Below, piece by piece: positions 57,287 to 64,000 of a stretch of 64,000 nt of DNA; position 1 is the first letter of the stretch; each line of letters opens with the position of its first letter. The notes under the pieces are model-generated. The model had not been told where the DNA came from. It saw nothing but the letters and a program-made list of their open reading frames with translations, and did no database searches. The stretch is from an uncultured Nodularia sp. GTDB lineage: Bacteria; Cyanobacteriota; Cyanobacteriia; Cyanobacteriales; Nostocaceae. Position numbers and translations under genes: made by a program. The stretch covers positions 19,718 to 83,717 of the forward strand of contig CAIWDD010000114.1 of the NCBI GenBank assembly GCA_903911355.1. The letters run 5' to 3'.

Positions 57287-57363
57287 GTCACTGGCCAATG
57301 GTCATTGACTTTTGACTTTTGACTTTTGACTTTTGACTTTTGATTTTTGATTTTCGACTCTGG
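57287..57363. repeat. Eleven-unit heptamer array
   Basis: Consecutive 7-bp units: GTCACTG, GCCAATG, GTCATTG, five copies of ACTTTTG, ATTTTTG, ATTTTCG, ACTCTGG. It fills the clpX-hydrolase spacer and ends 4 bp before the next start codon. It is the clearest example in the window of the heptamer class of heterocystous cyanobacteria. Confidence 0.9.
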
Positions 57364-57367
57364 AAAA

Positions 57368-58279
57368 ATGCCTTATATTTGTGTTCGTCGTGTTGAGCAT
57401 TACTATGAGTGGGTGAAAAAACCTTCTGGTTCTTCGGTAAAGCCAGTAATGGTTTTTATTCATGGTTGGGGGGGGTCAGCGAGGTACTGGAAAAGTACGG
57501 CTGATGCTTTAGCAGACCAATTTGATTGTTTACTCTACGATCTGCGGGGTTTTGGTCGTTCTCGCGGAAAACCTAATATAGTCGAATCCGGTGCTTCTGT
57601 TGTAACGTCCCAGTCAAACCCAGACAAATCAGTAGCAATCAAAGAGTTAAGCTATGAATTAGAAGAGTATGCTGAGGATTTAGCAACTTTACTAGATGAG
57701 TTGCAACTCCAACGCGTTTATATTAACTCTCATTCCATGGGTGCATCTATTGCAACATTGTTTATTAACCGCTATGCCCAACGAGTAGAACGAGCTATTT
57801 TAACCTGTAGTGGTATTTTTCAGTACGACGAAAAAGCCTTTACGGCTTTTCATAAATTTGGTGGGTATGTAGTCAAATTTCGTCCTAAGTGGCTAAGTAA
57901 AATACCATTAGTTGACCGAATATTTATGGCTAGATTCTTGCATAGCCCAATTGCTAGTTCTGAACGTCAGGCTTTTTTGCAAGATTTTCTGCAAGCAGAC
58001 TATGATACAGCTTTAGGTACAATTTATACTTCAGTTAGTAAAGCGCAAGCGGATTTAATGCCCCAAGAGTTTGCCAAGGTGCAAGTACCAGTTTTGCTGG
58101 TGGCTGGTGAGTATGACCAAATTATTCCGGCGCAAATGGGTCGTCAGGCCGCATCAGGGAGTGAAAATATTAAGTTTACTATTATTCCTAATACATCCCA
58201 TTTTCCTATGTTAGAAGATGCTTCAACTTACTTACAAATATTAGACGAGTTTTTACAGGTGAGTCAGGTATACCAATAG
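57368..58279 (+). CDS. Alpha/beta hydrolase
   Basis: A 303-residue hydrolase from the ATG at 57368; an in-frame TTG at 57347 lies within the heptamer array. It has the oxyanion motif FIHGWGGSARYW, the nucleophile elbow SHSMGAS, Asp in GEYDQIIP and His in NTSHFPML. A cap domain lies between them. The substrate is unknown. It follows clpX but is separated by the repeat array. Confidence 0.88.
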   Translation: MPYICVRRVEHYYEWVKKPSGSSVKPVMVFIHGWGGSARYWKSTADALADQFDCLLYDLRGFGRSRGKPNIVESGASVVTSQSNPDKSVAIKELSYELEEYAEDLATLLDELQLQRVYINSHSMGASIATLFINRYAQRVERAILTCSGIFQYDEKAFTAFHKFGGYVVKFRPKWLSKIPLVDRIFMARFLHSPIASSERQAFLQDFLQADYDTALGTIYTSVSKAQADLMPQEFAKVQVPVLLVAGEYDQIIPAQMGRQAASGSENIKFTIIPNTSHFPMLEDASTYLQILDEFLQVSQVYQ

Positions 58280-58352
58280 CTGGCGTGGCGTAGCCATAAA
58301 GTTAAACGACAGATAAACACAGATAAATTTCAGATTGGGAAGGGCTATGTGG

Positions 58353-59336
58353 CTAAAGTCCCAGTTCACGTTTTAACAAATTAATCGATGTAGCCCCAAT
58401 GTAATTTTCCACTTTAATCAGTTTGGGTGGACGAATAATCTCTTCTAGTGATGCTTGTAGTGCGGCCTGTACGGTGGGGAAACTGGCTTGATCGCTGATA
58501 ATTACTTCCGCCCGCTTGACAATGGCTCTGATTTGATAAGCATCTTTTGGCTGGGAAGTCATGATTAATAGTTCATCGCCTCGTAAACCATGAAGAATTG
58601 CTTGTGCAGCACGAACAATCCCGGAACTCAGACTCACTATACCTACACAATTCTCCTTCGGTAAGCTTTTGAGTAGTTCCAGTTCTTTGCTGTAGTCGTA
58701 GATATCCAGGGGAATCACACGTACGCCTTTTGGGGCGGCGATCGCCTCTACATCGCTGATAAAATAACGATTTGTGACCACTGTAGCCGAAGTAGTTTTA
58801 TCTAACAAGGCCGTTAATTCTTCTATTGCTACCAACTGTACAGGTATCTTTAGAGATATTTTTAATTCATATACCATCAATTCCCCGACACCCATATCAT
58901 GGGAGGGAACTGCAACCAATACTTGGGCGCTACAACTTAAGCGCCAATCAATTTCACCTAAAAATATCTCCCGCGCTTGATGCAGTGAATAGCCTTGAGA
59001 TAACATCTCATCCAGTGCTTTTTGCACTAGTTTATACCCATCTTCAGTTTCTTTTCTGATGAATGGGTATTGCAGCTTGCTACCGTATTCATGACCTTGA
59101 CTCCGCACATAAATTCCGGAACCAGCTATACTTTCTACAAAACCGTCCTCTTCCAACTGCCGGTAAACTTTGCTAATGGTATTACGGTGTAACCCTGTTT
59201 GCATTGCTAACGCTCTTGTGCTCGGCAATTTGTATCCAGGTGGATATTGTCGGGAGGCGATGACAAACTGAATTTGATTAAATAGCTGACTGGAAGCGGG
59301 TATTTCACTGTCTGGCTGAATACGGAATTTAATCAT
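58353..59336 (-). CDS. plmA: GntR-family regulator PlmA
   Basis: About 327 residues from the ATG at 59336 (MIKFRIQPDSEIPASSQLFN). The frame is open 10 codons further. The GntR winged helix (about 1-75) reads YPPGYKLPSTRALAMQTGLH and RNTISKVYRQLEEDGFVE. The C-terminal domain lacks an aminotransferase or UTRA pattern and matches what I recall of PlmA. PlmA was first linked to plasmid maintenance in Anabaena and belongs to the PII/PipX nitrogen-signalling network. It is divergent from the dienelactone hydrolase gene. Confidence 0.82.
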   Translation of the reverse strand: MIKFRIQPDSEIPASSQLFNQIQFVIASRQYPPGYKLPSTRALAMQTGLHRNTISKVYRQLEEDGFVESIAGSGIYVRSQGHEYGSKLQYPFIRKETEDGYKLVQKALDEMLSQGYSLHQAREIFLGEIDWRLSCSAQVLVAVPSHDMGVGELMVYELKISLKIPVQLVAIEELTALLDKTTSATVVTNRYFISDVEAIAAPKGVRVIPLDIYDYSKELELLKSLPKENCVGIVSLSSGIVRAAQAILHGLRGDELLIMTSQPKDAYQIRAIVKRAEVIISDQASFPTVQAALQASLEEIIRPPKLIKVENYIGATSINLLKRELGL

Positions 59337-59543
59337 GACCAAACCTATTGATATTAGTAAAGGCAACTAACCGAGTGTATCGATTAGTATTAAAGATCTT
59401 ATATACACATTTATTTTTTCGAGGTAAAATTTTTTACCGGAATTTTTGCTAATTGATAATTTTCTTGGGAAATAGCTACATTTACTGGCATATTGATATC
59501 AAATCATTAAATACTTAATTACACAACACAGGTAGAAATTTTT

Positions 59544-60293
59544 ATGGGAGAAAAAATTATAAAGACGGCAAAGTTGAAGATTTCGCAAGATAATCTACAA
59601 ATATCCGCTTATTTAGCACAGCCACAAGCACCTGGTTCTTATTCTGGTGTTGTGGTATTACAAGAGATTTTCGGTGTCAATGTCCACATTCGAGAAGTTA
59701 CAGAACGAATTGCTCAACAAGGGTATGTGGCGATCGCCCCGGCACTTTTTCAACGTCAAGCCCCTGATTTTGAAACAGGCTACACCCCAGAAGATATTGA
59801 AATTGGCAGAAAATATGCTTGGAAACAGACTCAAGCATCAGAGTTATTGCGTGATATTCAATCAGCCATTGACTATCTCAAGACCCTGCCCCACCTGAAA
59901 CCCGATAGCTTTGGCTGTATTGGCTTTTGTTTTGGTGGTCATGTAGCTTATCTTGCTGCTACCCTACCAGATATTAAAGCTACTGCTTCCTTCTATGGTG
60001 CTGGTATTACTACTCGCACCCCTGGCGGTGGCGCTCCTACCATCACCCGTACCCCGGATATCCGAGGCACAATATATACTTTTTTTGGATTGGAAGATGT
60101 CAGCATCCCCGCAGCAGAGGTCGATGAAATTGCTGCAGAATTAGAAAAATATAAAATTTCTCATCGAGTGTTTCGCTACGATGGATCTGAACACGGATTT
60201 TTCTGTAACCATCGCGCCAGCTATAATCCTAAAGCCGCAGGTGATGCTTGGGAGCAGGTGAAACAACTTTTTGGCAGTGTGTTAGGAGCCTAG
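59544..60293 (+). CDS. Dienelactone hydrolase family protein
   Basis: A 249-residue alpha/beta hydrolase with a cysteine nucleophile in GFCFGGHVAY (near 128), Asp in FFGLEDVSIP and His in GSEHGFFCNH. It carries the conserved QEIFGVNVHIREV start. The type enzyme opens dienelactones from chloroaromatics. In cyanobacteria the real substrate is unknown and annotation is by family only. Insert-like Pro/Thr-rich residues lie near 160-175 (TTRTPGGGAPTITRTP). Confidence 0.9.
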   Translation: MGEKIIKTAKLKISQDNLQISAYLAQPQAPGSYSGVVVLQEIFGVNVHIREVTERIAQQGYVAIAPALFQRQAPDFETGYTPEDIEIGRKYAWKQTQASELLRDIQSAIDYLKTLPHLKPDSFGCIGFCFGGHVAYLAATLPDIKATASFYGAGITTRTPGGGAPTITRTPDIRGTIYTFFGLEDVSIPAAEVDEIAAELEKYKISHRVFRYDGSEHGFFCNHRASYNPKAAGDAWEQVKQLFGSVLGA

Positions 60294-60310
60294 AGACAAA
60301 AGCAGGGGAA

Positions 60311-60329
60311 AGTCCCTGGATTGGGGACT
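60311..60329 (+). terminator. Hairpin AGTCCC/GGGACT after the hydrolase
   Basis: A perfect 6-bp stem with a 7-base loop, 17 bp after the stop. The following sequence has scattered T only (ATTCAAGCTATTTT). A weak terminator is possible. Confidence 0.45.
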
Positions 60330-60468
60330 ATTCAAGCTATTTTAGGTTGTTTTCCCTACCAAATAATCATGCCATAATTACCTAACACTCCTACTAGCTC
60401 GGAACTTGTTAGGGGTTCAGTACAACTCCAGTGGCATCACATCAAATAATAATTTACCTTTAATCGTC

Positions 60469-61371
60469 ATGAACTCCGAATCGAAACTTTCTCAACTAGC
60501 CAATTCGTCTTTTACTATGGACGATTTTGCCAAAGCACTAGAAGTACACGACTACCAGTTTCAAAAGGGACAAGTTGTCAGCGGGAAAGTATTTCAACTT
60601 GACCCTAATGGAGCCTATGTAGATATTGGTGGCAAATCATCCGCTTTTCTCCCCCGTGATGAGGCTTCTTTGAGAGCAGTGACCGATTTATCCGAGGTGC
60701 TGCCATTGCATGAGGAACTAGAGTTTTTGATTATTCGAGATCAGGATGCAGAAGGTCAAGTCACCCTTTCCCGAAAACAGTTGGAAATTCGGCAAATCTG
60801 GGAACGACTCGCCGAAATGCAGGAAGGCGGTCAAACGGTGCAAGTCAGGGTCACGGGTCTGAATAAAGGTGGTGTTACTGTTGACCTGCTTTCCTTGCGA
60901 GGGTTTATTCCGCGATCGCACTTAGCCGAACGTGATAATCTAGAGGCCCTCAAAGGCCAAAGTTTGACCGTGAGTTTTTTAGAAATTAATCCTGACACTA
61001 AAAAGCTTATACTTTCCCAACGTTTGGCTACTCGTTCTAGCAACTTCAGCTTATTAGAACTAAATGAGCTAGTAGAGGGTAAAGTTACTGGTATTAAACC
61101 TTTTGGAGTATTTGTAGATTTAGATGGTCTGAGTGGTTTGCTACATATTAAGCAAGTCAGCCAAAAATTCATTGACTCTCTAGAAAAGGTCTTTCAAATT
61201 GGTCAAACAATTAAGGCTGTAATTATTGACTTAGATGAAGGTAAAGGTCGTGTGGCTCTTTCTACAAGAATTTTAGAAAATTTCCCTGGCGAAATCTTGG
61301 AGAATTTTGATGAAGTAATGGCTTCAGCCGAAGCGCGTGCTAATCGAGCCAGTAAGAAATCTGTGGAATAG
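60469..61371 (+). CDS. rps1B: 30S ribosomal protein S1 homologue (Rps1B-like)
   Basis: About 300 residues from the ATG at 60469 (MNSESKLSQLANSS). Three S1 RNA-binding repeats begin near residues 35 (GQVVSGKVFQLDPNGAYVDI), 118 (GQTVQVRVTGLNKGGVTVDL) and 205 (NELVEGKVTGIKPFGVFVDL). Cyanobacteria encode a longer Rps1A and a shorter Rps1B. The length and divergent second repeat suggest the B type. It helps the ribosome bind mRNA, often without a Shine-Dalgarno sequence. Confidence 0.82.
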   Translation: MNSESKLSQLANSSFTMDDFAKALEVHDYQFQKGQVVSGKVFQLDPNGAYVDIGGKSSAFLPRDEASLRAVTDLSEVLPLHEELEFLIIRDQDAEGQVTLSRKQLEIRQIWERLAEMQEGGQTVQVRVTGLNKGGVTVDLLSLRGFIPRSHLAERDNLEALKGQSLTVSFLEINPDTKKLILSQRLATRSSNFSLLELNELVEGKVTGIKPFGVFVDLDGLSGLLHIKQVSQKFIDSLEKVFQIGQTIKAVIIDLDEGKGRVALSTRILENFPGEILENFDEVMASAEARANRASKKSVE

Positions 61372-61461
61372 GGGCAGAGTTTCACGGCAATTATTTGCGT
61401 TTTTGCGTCTTAGCTTAAGCTTACCCGGTTTAGAAAACCGGGTAATTAATATATTTGCAAA

Positions 61462-61546
61462 CGGAGAGGGGGAGATTCGAACTCCCGGAGGTTTTAGCCT
61501 CATCCGATTTCAAGTCGGACGCAATCGACCACTCTGCCACCTCTCC
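61462..61546 (-). tRNA. tRNA-Ser (anticodon UGA)
   Basis: Read on the minus strand, an 85-nt gene begins GGAGAGGTGGCAGAGTGG. The acceptor stem pairs GGAGAGG with CCTCTCC, the anticodon loop CTTGAAA gives UGA, a long variable arm is present (class II tRNA), and the T loop reads GTTCGAATC. The CCA end is not encoded. Confidence 0.97.
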
Positions 61547-61727
61547 AGTAAAACTGTCGAACTTATAATAAACATAGGACAATATAGAATTATAGCGCCT
61601 TTGCTAAATATTAACAAGCCCACATATCATAATATATCTGATCATCTACACAGATGGTACTACTAAAGAAAAATATCTTTGGCATCCTGGGCGATCGCCT
61701 ATCAAAACATAGTGGGAGCGTGAGAAC

Positions 61728-61747
61728 CCCTACGGTAAAGCGTAGGG
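61728..61747. repeat. Hairpin CCCTACG/CGTAGGG
   Basis: A perfect 7-bp stem with a 6-base loop between the tRNA and the phosphoesterase gene. The preceding GTGAGAA-CCCC resembles the hairpin context at 4810 and may be another IS-like end relic. I see no gene in 61547-61801. Confidence 0.45.
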
Positions 61748-61801
61748 ATCAAACGCGACTCAAGAGGATTTATCCTGTGGTATCCTGAACAAACCTGCAT
61801 T

Positions 61802-62716
61802 TCAACCAGAGGAGATGTCAAAGAGAATTTCCTCTACAGTCACCTGGAAATCATAGCCTACCCAGACTAAGGAGACTTGGGAGACATCACCGGCTTCTAG
61901 GGAGACAATGGAAAAATTGCGCAGCCTTTGCCCCTGATTTTCCAAAATCCTGGGTACATTTGCTGCGTTTAGGTAAATGGTTCCCTCTGGACTTTTAAAT
62001 ACAGCTTTGCGCTGGACTGTTTTTGTATGTCTGAGGGTGCGGTGCATATGACCAAACGTCACCAGAGGAATTTTTTTACCGGACGTGAGAGCCTGAGAAA
62101 TCGCCGCGCCGAGGTCTGGGTCGCCAAAGTCACCACCGATGGGATGCCAGTCCTTACCGCAGGGGTCTTCGGGTCGATCGCCTAAACCACTAGGTCCATT
62201 GTGTCCCAGAAAAATAATCGTGTCATGAGCGGCGCTGTTTGCCGCTTTGACAATCAGGTCAGTGGATTCCTCCATACTCGTCACACCATACCGTTGTTGC
62301 AGGATGTCCGCAAATTTCCACTCTGGTCCACCCCAGGTAAAAGGACGACCGCCCACCACAGTTAAATTCCAGGTGGGAAAATCCAGCAGACTGTAACCTA
62401 CGTGGGCAGGTCCTAATAAATCGAGTTGTTCCTGTACCCAATCTGACTTAGAACGGTCATATGGACATTTCCGCCGTCCCCATTCCGTGGCAGTATACCA
62501 GGCATCGTGGTTTCCCATCACTGCTGCTTTGGGAATATCCAGGGAGGCTATGGCCTTGACCACATCCACCGATTCATTGCCAAAATCGCCCACAAACAGC
62601 ACCAAGTCAACACCTAGGTACTTGAGTGCAATGCCATCTTCTACTTCCCACTGGTCGTGAACATCTCCAACTACAGCAATTTTTAGGGTTATTGATTTGG
62701 TTTTCTGACTGGTCAT
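61802..62716 (-). CDS. Metallophosphoesterase, cyanobacterial/plant TIGR04168 type
   Basis: About 304 residues from the ATG at 62716 (MTSQKTKSITLKIAVVGDVH). The frame is open to a GTG at 62830. Calcineurin-like metal motifs are all present: GDVHDQWE, GDFGNE, GNHDAWY, GHNGPSG and GHMHRTLRH. It probably binds two divalent metals. The substrate is unknown. Homologues occur in cyanobacteria and plants. It is divergent from nadA. Confidence 0.88.
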   Translation of the reverse strand: MTSQKTKSITLKIAVVGDVHDQWEVEDGIALKYLGVDLVLFVGDFGNESVDVVKAIASLDIPKAAVMGNHDAWYTATEWGRRKCPYDRSKSDWVQEQLDLLGPAHVGYSLLDFPTWNLTVVGGRPFTWGGPEWKFADILQQRYGVTSMEESTDLIVKAANSAAHDTIIFLGHNGPSGLGDRPEDPCGKDWHPIGGDFGDPDLGAAISQALTSGKKIPLVTFGHMHRTLRHTKTVQRKAVFKSPEGTIYLNAANVPRILENQGQRLRNFSIVSLEAGDVSQVSLVWVGYDFQVTVEEILFDISSG

Positions 62717-62866
62717 GCCACTTTCCTTCCCGTCTATATCCAGCATATGAAACTCCGCCGGATTTGCACAGAACAGAGGGGATATCGACCCGCTACTATT
62801 TTTGGTAGAAACTACTATAATTGAATCCACAGAACAAAAACGTGGAACTTAAGGCAACTCCTAACT

Positions 62867-63841
62867 GTGTTTACTACCGCACTACCTCAAAAAAACAAAA
62901 TCCAAACGGGTGAACTACCACTAGATTTATTTACTGCCATTGAGAGTCTAAAAAAGGAACTCAATGCAGTGATCTTGGCTCATTACTATCAAGAACCGGA
63001 TATTCAGGATATCGCCGACTTTATTGGGGATTCCTTGCAATTAGCCAAAGCTGCAGCCCAGACAAATGCAGATGTGATTGTCTTTGCTGGTGTTCACTTT
63101 ATGGCGGAGACAGCAAAGATACTTAACCCTGATAAGTTAGTGCTTTTACCAGATTTAAATGCTGGTTGTTCTTTAGCAGATAGTTGTCCACCAGAAGCTT
63201 TTGCAGCTTTTAAAGCAGCACATCCAGATCATCTAGTAGTTTCATACATCAACTGCTCTGCCGACATTAAGGCCATGAGTGACATTATCTGCACCAGTTC
63301 CAACGCTGTCAAGATTGTGCAACAAATACCACCGACACAGCCGATTATTTTTGCTCCGGATCGGAATTTGGGACGGTATGTGATGGAAAAAACCGGACGA
63401 GATTTGTTGCTATGGGACGGGAGCTGTATTGTTCATGAAACGTTTTCTGAAAAGAAGATTGTGCAGTTGAAAATTACGCATCCACAAGCTGAGGCGATCG
63501 CTCACCCAGAATGTGAAACTAGCGTATTGCGCCACGCAAGTTTCATCGGCTCAACAGCCGCCTTACTCACATATTGTCAAAACAGCCCTACAAAAGAATT
63601 TATAGTGGCTACAGAGCCGGGTATTATTCACCAAATGCAGAAACTATCCCCGGAAAAGAACTTTATTCCTGCCCCGCCATTGAACAACTGTGCTTGTAAC
63701 GAATGTCCATTTATGCGGTTAAATACTTTGGAAAAATTATATTTAGCGATGAAAAATTGTATTCCGGAAATCACAATGTCAGAGGATATCCGCCAGGCGG
63801 CGCTGCGACCAATACAACGGATGCTGGAGATGAGCACTTAA
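62867..63841 (+). CDS. nadA: Quinolinate synthase A
   Basis: A 324-residue iron-sulfur enzyme for NAD synthesis (iminoaspartate plus DHAP to quinolinate). The 4Fe-4S ligands are Cys101 ([10 protein letters not shown]), Cys187 (DGSCIVH) and a Cys in [31 protein letters not shown] is a family hallmark. The start is GTG at 62867. nadB and nadC are not adjacent. Confidence 0.95.
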   Translation: MFTTALPQKNKIQTGELPLDLFTAIESLKKELNAVILAHYYQEPDIQDIADFIGDSLQLAKAAAQTNADVIVFAGVHFMAETAKILNPDKLVLLPDLNAGCSLADSCPPEAFAAFKAAHPDHLVVSYINCSADIKAMSDIICTSSNAVKIVQQIPPTQPIIFAPDRNLGRYVMEKTGRDLLLWDGSCIVHETFSEKKIVQLKITHPQAEAIAHPECETSVLRHASFIGSTAALLTYCQNSPTKEFIVATEPGIIHQMQKLSPEKNFIPAPPLNNCACNECPFMRLNTLEKLYLAMKNCIPEITMSEDIRQAALRPIQRMLEMST

Positions 63842-63854
63842 TCTGTATAAACAA

Positions 63855-63875
63855 AACACCCCCTGGGGGGTGTCT
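63855..63875. terminator. Terminator between nadA and the rRNA operon
   Basis: ACACCCC/GGGGTGT forms a tight hairpin. On the minus strand it is followed by TTTTGTTT, so it most clearly ends the rRNA transcript. On plus it may also stop nadA. Confidence 0.8.
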
Positions 63876-63891
63876 TGTCGTATAATATTAG

Positions 63892-64000
63892 ACCTGGCAT
63901 CGAGCTATTTTTGCGGAGGGCTACCCCTCAACTATCGTGGCCGCTGCAGCGTTTCACCTCTGAGTTCGGGAAGGGATCAGTGTGGTTCCACCGCGCCATA
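63892..64000 (-). rRNA. rrf: 5S ribosomal RNA, 5' end beyond the window
   Basis: On the minus strand the sequence reads TGGCGCGGTGGAACCACAC, then CCCGAACTCAGAGGTGAAAC, and ends AAATAGCTCGATGCCAGGT. This is the 5S rRNA pattern, with the 3' end near 63892. About 10 nt of the 5' end are missing. 23S and 16S genes should lie to the right on the same strand. Confidence 0.95.

Noticed and set aside
57287..57363. Heptamer array considered as a CRISPR or attachment site
   Set aside because: Direct 7-bp repeats without unique spacers, and no integrase nearby; it fits the known heptamer class of heterocystous cyanobacteria.
63892..64000. A tRNA or other RNA at the right edge
   Set aside because: The minus-strand sequence matches the conserved 5S rRNA pattern along its whole visible length.

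Overview
The window comes from a cyanobacterial chromosome, most likely a filamentous heterocyst-forming type (Nostoc/Anabaena/Nodularia group). The evidence is a phycobilisome gene (apcD), RbcR, a PlmA-type GntR regulator, many GCGATCGC (HIP1) octamers, and several arrays of 7-bp repeats of the kind described in heterocystous cyanobacteria. Most of the window is core chromosome with short operons on both strands.

Left part (1-14.5 kb): the 5' two thirds of rbcR; an NnrU/Z-ISO membrane protein; an atypical thioredoxin; a small frameshifted relic; hflX; grxC between two degraded IS200/IS605-like ends; and the minus-strand phosphate operon pstS-pstC-pstA-pstB-pstB with a candidate Pho box. A two-component pair follows (PAS histidine kinase and AraC-type response regulator), then 1.1 kb of AT-rich DNA with no gene.

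Middle (14.5-36.7 kb): bioY, lspA and an FHA-penicillin-binding protein fusion on plus; a translationally coupled DUF3038/DUF4335 pair on minus; apt, an orphan Dpp/Opp-type permease and a small conserved protein; purF, purL and apcD on minus; rlmD; an RsbW-like anti-sigma kinase; small cyanobacterial proteins; asnS; an Rre1/Ycf29-like regulator; and groES-groEL behind a perfect CIRCE operator and before a clear terminator.

Accessory-looking segment (36.8-39.9 kb): an AT-rich two-gene unit encoding a HEPN-like small protein and an 894-residue protein that joins a BolA-like start, a ParA/MinD-type ATPase and an Sll1717-type P-loop ATPase. This is the best candidate for an undescribed system here.

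Right part (40-64 kb): ureD-ureA-ureB-ureC without ureE/F/G; an aldehyde dehydrogenase; rpmF; a caspase-fold protein lacking both catalytic residues; a stand-alone Mo-nitrogenase C-terminal-domain protein; a truncated permease next to a G-rich repeat; asd-dapA-rnj divergent from tig-clpP-clpX; two alpha/beta hydrolases around plmA; rps1; tRNA-Ser(UGA); a metallophosphoesterase; nadA; and the 3' part of a 5S rRNA gene marking the end of an rRNA operon that continues beyond the right edge.

Family assignments rest on reading motifs in the translated sequence. No database search was run.
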